Of a stretch of DNA of 64,000 nucleotides, positions 44,205 through 52,995 are shown piece after piece; positions within the stretch are counted from its first letter, which is position 1; every line of letters starts with the position of its first letter. The position numbers and the translations under genes are program-made. Under the pieces are notes generated by a model. That model ran no database searches. It saw only the letters and a program-made list of their open reading frames with translations, and was not told the DNA's origin. Source of the DNA: Sphingopyxis sp. LK2115 (lineage in GTDB: Bacteria > Pseudomonadota > Alphaproteobacteria > Sphingomonadales > Sphingomonadaceae); NCBI RefSeq assembly GCF_014595975.1, contig NZ_JABWGQ010000023.1, positions 1-64,000 on the forward strand. Reading direction: 5' to 3'.

Positions 44205-46157
44205 TTAATGTTCCGGCGCAGGGGCGGTTACGGGGGTCGGCTCTTGCAGGGTGGGCACTAGCCGTTTCAATGCGGCCCGGCAACCGCCCGTATCGGCGGC
44301 TGAAATCGCCGCCTCGATCGCGGCGATGTTCGCATGGAGACATTCATGGCTGACGCATTCCTCGCGCGCCTGCATGATCCGTGGATGCGCGGTCTGCTGC
44401 GATTCCTCGCCGACAAGAAGTTCCTCGTAGAGTTTCTCGCCCTTGCGCAACCCGCGTTCGACGATCTCGATGCTTCCGTCCGGATTGGCGGGCGTGCGGA
44501 TCGTGAGGCCGGACAATCGCACCATGGTTTCGGCAAGATCCCAGATGCGCACCGGTTCGCCCATGTCGAGCAGAAAAACCTCGCCGCCGACAGCCATGCT
44601 GCCTGCCTGGATCACCAGTTCGGCCGCCTCGGGGATCGTCATGAAATAGCGTGTGACATCGCGGTGGGTCACCGTCACCGGACCGCCGCGCTCGATCTGC
44701 TGCCGAAAGGTCGGAACGACCGATCCGCTCGATCCGAGCACATTGCCGAAGCGAACCATCGAGAAAATCGTGCCGTCGGCTTTTTGCGACCGGCTCATGT
44801 CCTGAAGCAGCATTTCGCAGACGCGCTTGCTGGCCCCCATGACATTGGGAGGGCGCACGGCCTTGTCGGTGCTGATCAGGATGAAGCGCTCGACCCCCTT
44901 GACCACCGCCATCTCGGCGACGTTACGCGTTCCCCGGATATTGTTCGCGACGCCATCCAGCGGATTTTCCTCCAAAAGCGGAACATGCTTATAGGCCGCC
45001 GCATGATAGATGGTGTCGGGCGCCTCGTCGGCGAACAGCCGCTCGACCGCCGCGGCATCGGCCACATTCGACAATCTGGCCCTAAGCGCGGGCCGGGCGC
45101 CATCGGGCAAACGGTCGAGGATCGCTTCCAGTTCATTCTGAAGCCGGAAGAGCGAAAATTCGCTGGATTCGACAAGGGTAAGCGACTGCGGGGCCAGCCG
45201 CAGAATCTGTCGACACAATTCGCTGCCGATCGAACCGCCGGCGCCGGTCACCATCACCCGCTTGCCCTTTACCGATCGCGACAGCAGTTCGCGGTCGGCC
45301 TTCACGGGTGGGCGGCCAAGCAGATCCTCCACCTCGATCGGCCGGATCGCGCTCGCCGAAATCTTGCCTTCCAGAATGTCGCGAACCGGCGGGAGCGTCT
45401 GGACGTTGATGCTGAACTGAGCGAGATGTCGGATAATTTCCTTGCGCCGGGCGTCCCCGACCTGCGTCATCGCCAAAATGATGTCGGTGATGTCGAGCTG
45501 GTTCAGCACGCTGGCGATATCGTCGGTGTGAAAGATGCGGACGCCGTCGATCCGCTTGCCCCGCTTGGTCCGGTCATCGTCGACAAAGCCGGCAAGCCGC
45601 AGGCCGCCTTCAGAGCTCAATGACGCTGCCAGTCGCTGACCGGTCGTGCCGGCCCCGTAGATCAGGACATTTCGTTCCCGCCCGACAAAGTCGCGCGAAT
45701 GGAAAAGATCGACGAGCACATATCGGCCGACGATACGCGCGACACCGATGAGCATGAGAAACAGGATCGGGCCGAGAATGGCGACCGTCCGGGGCACGCC
45801 GGGATAACCGACATACATATAGACGACGACCAGCGGCACCGTCATCATCGCGACGGCCACCGCCAGCGAAATCAAGACGCCGCGACCTGCATAGCGAAAT
45901 ATGGCCGAATAAACGCCGCGCCAGTAAGCGATCGGGAACCATAGCAGCAACATGGTGAGGCCAAAGCGCAGCACCGGCCAGTCGTCGGAGCTCCATTCGC
46001 CCATCCGAATGGAAAAGGCCATCGCGGAGGCAACCAATCCCAGGATCGCGTCGCAAATGAGAACAAGCAGGAGCTTCGCCCACCGCGGCCAGAAAAGCAT
46101 GCGCGCGGCAGACGTGATCAGATGGGTCGAAACATCGGTGAAGAAACGCTCAAACAC
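44205..46157 (-). CDS. Membrane-bound nucleotide-sugar 4,6-dehydratase (FlaA1/WbpM/CapD family)
   Basis: This 650-aa protein has four N-terminal membrane segments, a first Rossmann-like domain (IYGAGTTGQRLA) and a catalytic SDR domain starting at TGAGGSIGSEL. The motif STDKAVRPPNVMGASKR has Met in place of the usual catalytic Tyr, as in WbpM-type enzymes. It should convert UDP-GlcNAc to UDP-4-keto-6-deoxy-GlcNAc, the entry compound for bacillosamine- and legionaminate-type sugars. That product would feed the CBS-aminotransferase. It follows the initiating transferase gene by 57 bp. Confidence 0.92.
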   Translation of the reverse strand: MFERFFTDVSTHLITSAARMLFWPRWAKLLLVLICDAILGLVASAMAFSIRMGEWSSDDWPVLRFGLTMLLLWFPIAYWRGVYSAIFRYAGRGVLISLAVAVAMMTVPLVVVYMYVGYPGVPRTVAILGPILFLMLIGVARIVGRYVLVDLFHSRDFVGRERNVLIYGAGTTGQRLAASLSSEGGLRLAGFVDDDRTKRGKRIDGVRIFHTDDIASVLNQLDITDIILAMTQVGDARRKEIIRHLAQFSINVQTLPPVRDILEGKISASAIRPIEVEDLLGRPPVKADRELLSRSVKGKRVMVTGAGGSIGSELCRQILRLAPQSLTLVESSEFSLFRLQNELEAILDRLPDGARPALRARLSNVADAAAVERLFADEAPDTIYHAAAYKHVPLLEENPLDGVANNIRGTRNVAEMAVVKGVERFILISTDKAVRPPNVMGASKRVCEMLLQDMSRSQKADGTIFSMVRFGNVLGSSGSVVPTFRQQIERGGPVTVTHRDVTRYFMTIPEAAELVIQAGSMAVGGEVFLLDMGEPVRIWDLAETMVRLSGLTIRTPANPDGSIEIVERGLRKGEKLYEELLVGEESQQTAHPRIMQAREECVSHECLHANIAAIEAAISAADTGGCRAALKRLVPTLQEPTPVTAPAPEH

Positions 46158-46214
46158 GGCTGGCCTTCGAACGGGGGTAAGAATATCGGAAATCCAGACT
46201 TCTGGATGCGGTCA

Positions 46215-46778
46215 TTAATGCGAAATGCTGCGACGATCCAGAACCCGCCACACTGTCAGGATCAGGATTTTGAGGTCGAAGACGAAGTTCATCCGGTCCA
46301 GATATTCGCGTTCCAGCACCACTTTCTCGTCGATCGTCAGTTCATCGCGACCGTTAATCTGAGCCCAACCCGTTATTCCCGGCCGAAGTGCGGCAACCCC
46401 GGTTTCCGTCCTCAAACGCATCAGATCGTCCTGATTGAACAGCGCCGGTCGCGGTCCGACCAGGCTCATGTCGCCAAGGATCACGCTGAAGAACTGCGGC
46501 AGTTCATCAAGGCTCGTTCGCCGCAGGACGCGTCCGATCCGCGTCACCCGGCTTTTCCCGTCCTGCAGCAAATGCGTCGGCAGCAGCGGCGTGTCGACAC
46601 GCATCGTGCGAAACTTGGGCATCAGGAACAACCGGCTGTCGCGACCAAAGCGTTGCGACCAGAACACCGCAGGCCCCGGCGAGTCCAGACGGATCGCCAG
46701 CGCCACGCAAAGCATCAGCGGAGCCAGAAGAACAACGGCAAGCGAAGCGAAGATCAGGTCGAACATGCGCTTTATCAT
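46215..46778 (-). CDS. Initiating undecaprenyl-phosphate sugar phosphotransferase (PglC-type)
   Basis: This 187-aa protein is the small monotopic form of the bacterial sugar transferase family, which moves a sugar-1-phosphate from a UDP-sugar onto undecaprenyl phosphate to start the repeat unit. One N-terminal re-entrant hydrophobic helix precedes KFRTMR, LRRTSLDELPQ, DMSLVGPRPAL and RPGITGWAQINGR. The ATG at 46778 has a perfect GGAGG 7 nt upstream and overlaps the preceding epimerase stop (ATGA). Given the dehydratase next door, the first sugar may be a 6-deoxy amino sugar. Confidence 0.92.
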   Translation of the reverse strand: MIKRMFDLIFASLAVVLLAPLMLCVALAIRLDSPGPAVFWSQRFGRDSRLFLMPKFRTMRVDTPLLPTHLLQDGKSRVTRIGRVLRRTSLDELPQFFSVILGDMSLVGPRPALFNQDDLMRLRTETGVAALRPGITGWAQINGRDELTIDEKVVLEREYLDRMNFVFDLKILILTVWRVLDRRSISH

Positions 46779-47707
46779 TTGTTCGCCTCCGCCATCATGC
46801 CAATCGCCCCGTCGAGCGTCACATCGGGTTCCCACGCGAAAAGACGCGCGAACCGCTTGCCATCATAGGCCGCGTTGCCAAGCAGGCTTTGCGCCCGCTT
46901 GCGCAGAACAATATGTGCGCATCCGCTCACCAGTGCCGGCGGCCAGTTCCACACAAGATCCGGGCGCCCGAAGCGGTTCAGCAGTTTGCGGTAAAGCGCG
47001 GCCGTTGACAGCGGCTCGCTGTCGGTAACGATGAAACATCCCGACCGATCCTGCCCGACGGCGGCCGCAACGGCATCCGCCACATTGCCCACGAAAGCAA
47101 AACTGCGGCGATTGTCTATCCGTCCGACCGGGAGCGGCACGGCGAAGCGAGCCGCCTTTGCAAGCGCGGCGAACCAGGCCGTCACGCCCGGCCCGATCAG
47201 CGCCGGTGGCCGGAGCGATACGGTCCGAAACCCCTCGCGATCGCGTTCGGCGAGCCCGATGTCGGCCAGCAGCTTGCTTTTTCCATAGGGGGTCGTCGGT
47301 TCGGGCGACCAGTCATCGTCGACAACGCTGCCTGCCGGGGTCAGCGATCTGACGGCCGCAACGGAACTCAGCTGAACAAAACGCGTCGCTCCTGCGCGCT
47401 GCGCGACGTCGGCAAGGCGCAGGGGAAACTCGCCATTGACCAGCCGATACTGCCGCTCGGCGAGCACCGGATCCTCGCGCCGCAGAATGTGGACGCGCGC
47501 CATGCAGTTGACGACGACGTCGCATCCATCGACGAGCCGCATGAGATCCGCCCCGATAAGATCGCCCGTCGCAAGCGACTCGGTGGCCGAGGCTGGCTTT
47601 GCTCCCGATCGGGTCAGCGCGCGAACCCGATATCCCGATGCGGCAAGCCGTTCGACGACATGCCGCCCCAGAAAGCCCGATGCGCCGGTGACAGCAACCG
47701 TCGTCAT
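46775..47707 (-). CDS. NAD-dependent sugar-nucleotide epimerase/dehydratase (WbpK-like)
   Basis: This 310-aa extended SDR has TGASGFLG near the N-terminus, a catalytic Ser in QLSSVAAV and YGKSK with Tyr and Lys. Such proteins pair with an initiating transferase and a WbpM-type dehydratase, as in the wbpK-wbpL-wbpM set of Pseudomonas, where they make the first sugar (4-keto reduction or C4 epimerisation). The order here is the same. The ATG at 47707 follows a GGAGAA stretch, and the stop overlaps the transferase start. Confidence 0.85.
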   Translation of the reverse strand: MTTVAVTGASGFLGRHVVERLAASGYRVRALTRSGAKPASATESLATGDLIGADLMRLVDGCDVVVNCMARVHILRREDPVLAERQYRLVNGEFPLRLADVAQRAGATRFVQLSSVAAVRSLTPAGSVVDDDWSPEPTTPYGKSKLLADIGLAERDREGFRTVSLRPPALIGPGVTAWFAALAKAARFAVPLPVGRIDNRRSFAFVGNVADAVAAAVGQDRSGCFIVTDSEPLSTAALYRKLLNRFGRPDLVWNWPPALVSGCAHIVLRKRAQSLLGNAAYDGKRFARLFAWEPDVTLDGAIGMMAEANK

Positions 47708-47761
47708 GGCTGAGTTCTCCGGCCCCACCTTGCCAGCTGTCAGCGCCGGAACAGCACCGGA

Positions 47762-48535
47762 TCAGTTGTTCTGCAGCGCGACGACGATGGGCGTCGTCAA
47801 CAGGGGGACGACCTGCAAGACATCACGGAACAGACGACGCGATGCAGAATCGCCAACAACCACCACGTCGTTGGCATGAATGTCGGGATCGGCGTAGGCG
47901 CCGCGACGAATGGCCTTCAGATTGAACAGCGCAGCATATTTCTGCCCTTCAACCGTCCTGAACACGACAACCTCGTCCAGGCGCGCAAACTCCGCCGTTC
48001 CCTCGGCCGTGGCGATCGCCCGCAGCAAGGTCATCCGACCGACCACCGGATAGAGTCCGGGCTTGCGGACCTGCCCTTCGACGGTCACGAACTGGCTGCC
48101 TGTTTCCTTAAGGTTCACAGTGACTTGCGGATCGCGAATATGCGCCAGCATCAGCTTGGAACGAAGATCCTGCTCCACTTCGGCCGGCGTTTTTCCCGCT
48201 GCCTGGATCACCCCGGCCAAGGGGAAAGAGAACCGCCCGCTCGCGTCCGTCTGCACTTCGCGCTTGCTGAGTTCAAGAATGCCGAACACGTCGATCGTAA
48301 GCCGGTCGAAAGGCCCGATCAGATAGGGTCGCTCGTCCGACAGCGTGTCGCCGCCGCCGGGTTCGGGCAGGCTGTCGGCCGGAATGACACGGACGTGCGG
48401 CGAACCGCCCAGTTGCGGTGCGGCGCATCCGGACGTCATCGCCACCAGCGGCAGTGCGGCAAGCAAGGCCGCCCAGGTCGCCGGACGCAGCCTCCGAACT
48501 CGCCCGGAACGTCGCGGAGATGCGTGAACCGGCAT
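47762..48535 (-). CDS. wza: Polysaccharide export outer-membrane lipoprotein
   Basis: This 257-aa precursor has an N-terminal positively charged region, a hydrophobic stretch and a lipobox ending in Cys37 (TSGC). The polysaccharide-export domain follows (YLIGPFDRLTIDVFG to VTVNL) and then one SLBB-type domain (VTVEGQVRKPGLYPV). It is shorter than E. coli Wza (379 aa) and closer to GumB-type proteins. It forms the outer-membrane channel partner of Wzc. AAGGAAAAT precedes the ATG. It heads the main glycan operon after a 185-bp upstream gap. Confidence 0.92.
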   Translation of the reverse strand: MPVHASPRRSGRVRRLRPATWAALLAALPLVAMTSGCAAPQLGGSPHVRVIPADSLPEPGGGDTLSDERPYLIGPFDRLTIDVFGILELSKREVQTDASGRFSFPLAGVIQAAGKTPAEVEQDLRSKLMLAHIRDPQVTVNLKETGSQFVTVEGQVRKPGLYPVVGRMTLLRAIATAEGTAEFARLDEVVVFRTVEGQKYAALFNLKAIRRGAYADPDIHANDVVVVGDSASRRLFRDVLQVVPLLTTPIVVALQNN

Positions 48536-48720
48536 ATATTTTCCTTCAGATTACATATTCCAGGCAAATCCAACCGGCACGAACCGGCTTGCGGATTCGT
48601 GTCCCGGACGCGTTCGGCCGGGTGATTAGTCACATTCGGATTCAAGCACAAGTTGCTTCCCGATGAATGCGCCGAACCGTTGCCTTGCCGCGAGTGACGC
48701 GCCTGCCTCGGACGCGCCGC

Positions 48721-49488
48721 CTATCTGGTCTGCAGATACCAGCGTTCGGTGCCCAACAGGCCAATGGCGGTCAGGCGGCCGCTGCGATAGGCGCCCGTAT
48801 CAATACCGATGCGGTTTGGGCGCTCTTCGATGTCCGCGGTGATCGTGTGCCCGTGCACGATCATCGCGCCATGGTCCATGCGGCTGGACAGAAACTCCTC
48901 CCGAATCCAGCGGAGATCGGTCAGCTTCTGGCGTTCAAGCGGCACCGAATCCCTGACCCCCGCATGCACGAAGACATAGTCGCCGTAACGGACCATGTCC
49001 TCCCCCCGGGCAAGGAAATCAACATGCGACTGGGGAACGGCATCGGCGAAAACGCCCGCCAGTTCCTCGAACGTCAATCGATCATAGAGCGCGTCGTCGC
49101 GCAAATAGCTCCTGACCGTCGCATCGCCGCCGATACGCACGAAAAAGCGAAGCGCGCGAACATCGTTCGCAAGCGCTGCGAGCATGGATTCCTCGTGGTT
49201 GCCGATCAGATGATGGACGCGATCGAAGTGGGCCCGAAGCGAAAGCGCCCGTTCGATGACCCGATCGGAATCAGGACCGCGATCCACAAGATCGCCAAGC
49301 AGTACCAGCACGCAAAGCTCATGCGGCCGGTTTCGACGGTCGGCGGCGATCCGGTCCAGCAGATCGGCAAACAGATCGTCGCGACCATGAATATCGCCGA
49401 TCGCATAGAGCAATATGCCATCGGCCATCGCGCGCTGGTCTGAAGCGGATGCGCGCCCACCCCGCCTGAACCTGGAAAGAAAAGTCAT
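48721..49488 (-). CDS. PPP-family metallophosphatase (serine/threonine protein phosphatase type)
   Basis: This 255-aa cytoplasmic phosphatase has the three metal-binding motifs GDIHG (31-35), GDLVDRG (65-71) and GNHE (96-99), then HAGV and HGHT with the distal His residues. Bacterial members dephosphorylate proteins or small molecules and often lie near exopolysaccharide genes. It stands just upstream of wza on the same strand with 185 bp between, and is divergent from wecB. It may act on a phosphorylated component of the export machine, but this is inference. Confidence 0.85.
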   Translation of the reverse strand: MTFLSRFRRGGRASASDQRAMADGILLYAIGDIHGRDDLFADLLDRIAADRRNRPHELCVLVLLGDLVDRGPDSDRVIERALSLRAHFDRVHHLIGNHEESMLAALANDVRALRFFVRIGGDATVRSYLRDDALYDRLTFEELAGVFADAVPQSHVDFLARGEDMVRYGDYVFVHAGVRDSVPLERQKLTDLRWIREEFLSSRMDHGAMIVHGHTITADIEERPNRIGIDTGAYRSGRLTAIGLLGTERWYLQTR

Positions 49489-49714
49489 CGGCCCGCAGAA
49501 AACCTTGCCATGAACGAATGCGAATATCGGGAAACGCCGCCCTTAGCGAAGTCGCCGATGGTTGGCCAGCCAAAGGAGCCGGGCCGTTCGCCGACCGCGT
49601 TTGGCCTGCGGAGCACGATGTTCACGCGCCGATCAAAGGTTAAGACAACGACAACCCTTTGCGTCTAGAAACCCGACACTTGCCTTTTCGACCGGCTTTC
49701 AGGATCGTACCGAC

Positions 49715-50836
49715 GTGGCCGACCATATCATCACCACCTTCGGCACCCGCCCGGAAGCGATAAAAATGTTCCCGGTCGTTCACGCGCTCGCGGCTCGCGA
49801 CGACGTCCGGGTCAGCGTCTGCGTCACCGCCCAGCATCGCGAGATGCTCGACCAGGTGCTCGATATCGCCCAGATCGTGCCCGATATCGACCTGGACGTC
49901 ATGACGCCCAACCAGTCGCTCGACGCGCTGCTTGCCCGGCTCGTCACCGGCCTTGGCGAAACATTCGACGCCGCAAAGCCCGACCGCATCCTGGTGCATG
50001 GCGACACGCTGACGACGATGGCGGCGACGCTGGCCGCCTATTTCCGCAAGATCCCGGTGGGGCATGTCGAGGCGGGGCTGCGCAGCGGCAACATCTATCA
50101 CCCCTGGCCCGAAGAGGTGAACCGCAAGGTCACGGGCGCGGTCGCCGACCTTCATTTCGCGCCGACCGAAACCGCGGCGGCGGCGCTGCGCGCTGAAAAT
50201 GTGCCGGCGGACCGAATTCACGTTACAGGCAACACGGTGATCGACGCGCTGCTCGCGACGCGGGCGCGAATCAAGGATGAGCCGTCGCTGGCGGGGGGTC
50301 TCGACCCGCTCGCACGCCGCTTTGCGGGCAAGCGCATCATCGCCGTCACCTCGCACCGGCGCGAAAACTTCGGCGACGGCATGACCGCCATTGCCGAAGC
50401 CATCGCCGGGATCGCCGCGCGTCCTGATGTGGCGGTGATCTTTCCCGTTCATCCCAATCCGCATGTTCGCAGCGCGATGGAGCCGATCCTCGGCGCGCTC
50501 CCCAATGTCGCGCTGATCGACCCGCTCGACTATCCGCATTTCGTGCGGCTGCTCACGCTGAGCACGCTGGTGCTCACCGACAGCGGCGGGGTGCAGGAGG
50601 AAGCGCCTTCGCTCGGCAAGCCCGTGCTGGTGATGCGCGAGACGACCGAGCGCCCCGAAGGCGTCGCGGCGGGCACCGCGCGGCTCGTCGGCACCGATAA
50701 AAATCGCATCGTTTCGGAAATATTCAGCCTTTTGGACGATGAAGGCGCCTATAACGCCATGGCGCGCGCGCATAATCCCTTCGGAGACGGCCGCGCCGCG
50801 CAGCGAATTGCGGAGATTGTAGCGCGTGCCCGTTGA
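49715..50836 (+). CDS. wecB: UDP-N-acetylglucosamine 2-epimerase, non-hydrolysing
   Basis: WecB reversibly converts UDP-GlcNAc to UDP-ManNAc. The 373-aa protein has FGTRPEAIKM at the N-terminus, VHGDTLTTMAA, HVEAGLRSGN, TSHRRENFG and TDSGGVQEEAP, all typical of the non-hydrolysing type. The start is a GTG at 49715 with AGGA upstream; the longer in-frame ORF has no homology. Its 3' end overlaps wecC by 11 nt. It differs clearly from the hydrolysing neuC-type enzyme of the same window. Confidence 0.92.
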   Translation: MADHIITTFGTRPEAIKMFPVVHALAARDDVRVSVCVTAQHREMLDQVLDIAQIVPDIDLDVMTPNQSLDALLARLVTGLGETFDAAKPDRILVHGDTLTTMAATLAAYFRKIPVGHVEAGLRSGNIYHPWPEEVNRKVTGAVADLHFAPTETAAAALRAENVPADRIHVTGNTVIDALLATRARIKDEPSLAGGLDPLARRFAGKRIIAVTSHRRENFGDGMTAIAEAIAGIAARPDVAVIFPVHPNPHVRSAMEPILGALPNVALIDPLDYPHFVRLLTLSTLVLTDSGGVQEEAPSLGKPVLVMRETTERPEGVAAGTARLVGTDKNRIVSEIFSLLDDEGAYNAMARAHNPFGDGRAAQRIAEIVARAR

Positions 50837-52121
50837 CAGCGACCAGAATGTTACCGTCCTTGGCCTGGGTTATATCGGCCTGCCCACCGCCGCGCTGATC
50901 GCGCGTTCGGGAAGCAAGGTCACCGGCGTCGACGTCAGCGAGCATGTCGTTGAGACGGTCAACAGCGGCAAGGTGCACATCGAAGAGGTCGATCTCGACG
51001 GTCTGGTCCAGGGCGTCGTTGCCCGTGGCGCGCTTGTTGCATCGACCGAAGTGGCCCCCGCCGACGTGTTCGTGATTGCCGTGCCGACCCCGCACGATGA
51101 CGAGCATCGCCCCGATATCGGCCATGTGCTGTCGGCCGCCCGCGCGATCGCGCCGAAACTGAAGGCGGGCAATCTCGTCATCCTCGAATCCACCTCCCCC
51201 GTCGGCACGACCGAAACGCTCGCGGCGCTGCTCGCCGAGCTGCGCCCCGACCTGAAAGTTCCCGGCGCCTGCGTCGGCGCCGCCGACATCTTCGTCGCTT
51301 ATTGCCCTGAACGCGTGCTGCCGGGGCGCATCCTGGTCGAGCTGGTCGACAACGACCGCTGCATCGGCGGGATCACCCCGCGCTGCGCGCGCCGCGCGAT
51401 GACCTTCTATCGCCAGTTCGTGCGCGGGGCCTGCGTCACAACCTCGGCACGCGCCGCCGAAATGGTGAAGCTCGTCGAAAACAGCTACCGCGACGTCAAC
51501 ATCGCCTTTGCCAACGAACTGTCGATGATGGCGGAGCATCTGGGCGTCGATGTGTGGGAGGTAATCCGTCTCGCCAACCGCCACCCGCGCGTCAACATCC
51601 TCCAGCCCGGCCCCGGCGTGGGCGGCCATTGCATCGCCGTCGATCCCTGGTTCCTCGTCCATGGCGCGCCCGATCACAGCCGCCTGATCCGCACCGCGCG
51701 CGAGGTCAACCTCGCAAAGACCGCGCATGTCATCGGCGCCGCCGAAATGCTCGTGTCGCAGCATCCCGAAGCGCGCGTCGCCTGCCTTGGCCTGGCGTTC
51801 AAGCCCAATATCGACGATTTCCGCGAAAGTCCCGCGGTCGAGGTCGCCGCCGCGCTCGCCCGGCGTTTCGGCCAGCAGATCCGCATCGTCGAGCCTTATG
51901 CGCGCGGGCTGCCCATGGACTTCGCCGGCACGGGCGCCGAGCTGATCGACCTCGACAGCGCGCTCGCCAGCTGCGACCTGCTCATCGTCCTTGTCGACCA
52001 TGAACTGTTCAAGTCGATCCCGATCGAGGAACGCGGCGACAAGATCGTTTACGATACGCGCGGGCTGTGGCCCGATCAGCCAAGTATCGAAAACGGCAAC
52101 CGTTTCATCCGCGCCGCCTGA
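50826..52121 (+). CDS. wecC: UDP-N-acetyl-D-mannosamine dehydrogenase
   Basis: WecC oxidises UDP-ManNAc to UDP-ManNAcA with two NAD+. The 431-aa protein has the N-terminal GLGYIGLP motif, ESTSPVGTTE, and the catalytic Cys in GVGGHCIAVDPWF, followed by the C-terminal UDP-binding domain. The start is GTG, inside the last codons of wecB, so the two are coupled. The product would serve a surface polymer made by genes outside the immediate pair, since no ManNAcA transferase lies next to it. Confidence 0.93.
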   Translation: MPVDSDQNVTVLGLGYIGLPTAALIARSGSKVTGVDVSEHVVETVNSGKVHIEEVDLDGLVQGVVARGALVASTEVAPADVFVIAVPTPHDDEHRPDIGHVLSAARAIAPKLKAGNLVILESTSPVGTTETLAALLAELRPDLKVPGACVGAADIFVAYCPERVLPGRILVELVDNDRCIGGITPRCARRAMTFYRQFVRGACVTTSARAAEMVKLVENSYRDVNIAFANELSMMAEHLGVDVWEVIRLANRHPRVNILQPGPGVGGHCIAVDPWFLVHGAPDHSRLIRTAREVNLAKTAHVIGAAEMLVSQHPEARVACLGLAFKPNIDDFRESPAVEVAAALARRFGQQIRIVEPYARGLPMDFAGTGAELIDLDSALASCDLLIVLVDHELFKSIPIEERGDKIVYDTRGLWPDQPSIENGNRFIRAA

Positions 52122-52166
52122 CCGATCGCCCTTGACGCCCGGCGAGCGGCCCAACAAGGTGGCGCG

Positions 52167-52973
52167 ATGTGGACTCGCCTTGAAACGATCGTCGTCGACA
52201 AGCCGTGGGGACGCACCGACATTCCGCGCGCCTTTGGCGATTTCGGCGGTCGCCGCGTCGGCGAGATATGGTTTCTGCACCCCGACGGCGATGATGCGCC
52301 GATCATGGTCAAATTCCTGTTCACTTCCGAACGGCTGTCGATTCAGGTCCATCCGGGCGATGAGGCTGCGGCTGCCGCGGGCTATCCCCGCGGCAAGGAA
52401 GAGTGCTGGCTTGTCCTCGATGCCGAACCGGATGCCGAGCTGGGCGTGGGCCTCACCGGCGCGACGACATGCGATGCGCTGCATGCCGCGGCGCTCGACG
52501 GCTCCATCGTCGACATGGTCGACTGGCGCGCTGCCCATGTCGGCGATTTCGTCTATAATCGGGCAGGCACAATCCACGCCATTGGTGCGGGGTTAACGGT
52601 CGTCGAGGTGCAGCAGAACGTCGACTGCACCTATCGGCTTTACGACTATGGCCGCCCGCGCGAGCTGCATCTGGACGCCGGCCTTGCGGTTTCGATGACC
52701 GCGCCTTGCCCTGACCCGCGCGATCGCAAGGTCGCAGCGACCGACAATCATCTGCTCGTCGATGGTCCGCATTTTCGCCTGCTTCACCTCGCGGGGACCG
52801 ATGCTGCCGCACATCTGCCCAAGGGCAGCGCGGACTATATCTTCACGCCGCTGTCACAAGGCTGCACCATTGGCGGCGAGGTAGTCAGGCTTGGCGAATG
52901 TGCGGCAACCGACAGCGCCAACGGCATCGTGCTGGCGCCCGGCGCTCGCGCGTTGCTGAGCTGGCCCGTCTGA
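52167..52973 (+). CDS. manA: Mannose-6-phosphate isomerase, class I type (short form)
   Basis: This 268-aa cupin enzyme interconverts fructose-6-phosphate and mannose-6-phosphate, the first step to GDP-mannose. SIQVHPGD and GKEECW supply the Zn-binding Gln, His and Glu. YNRAGTIHAIGAG holds the distal His, and VVEVQQNVDCTYRLYDYGR is also typical. It is shorter than the E. coli enzyme, like other alphaproteobacterial forms. AAGGTGG lies 5 nt before the ATG, and manC follows 22 bp downstream. Confidence 0.88.
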   Translation: MWTRLETIVVDKPWGRTDIPRAFGDFGGRRVGEIWFLHPDGDDAPIMVKFLFTSERLSIQVHPGDEAAAAAGYPRGKEECWLVLDAEPDAELGVGLTGATTCDALHAAALDGSIVDMVDWRAAHVGDFVYNRAGTIHAIGAGLTVVEVQQNVDCTYRLYDYGRPRELHLDAGLAVSMTAPCPDPRDRKVAATDNHLLVDGPHFRLLHLAGTDAAAHLPKGSADYIFTPLSQGCTIGGEVVRLGECAATDSANGIVLAPGARALLSWPV

Positions 52974-52995
52974 TGTCCTTTTCCAAGGGTCTTTT

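Noticed and set aside
45300-45400. Loss of the catalytic Tyr in the FlaA1-like dehydratase as a sign of an inactive gene
   Set aside because: Met at this place is the normal state in WbpM/FlaA1-type enzymes, and the rest of the active site is intact.
50724-52577. A 617-codon open frame on the minus strand
   Set aside because: It is antisense to wecC and the phosphomannose isomerase gene, with biased composition and no motif.
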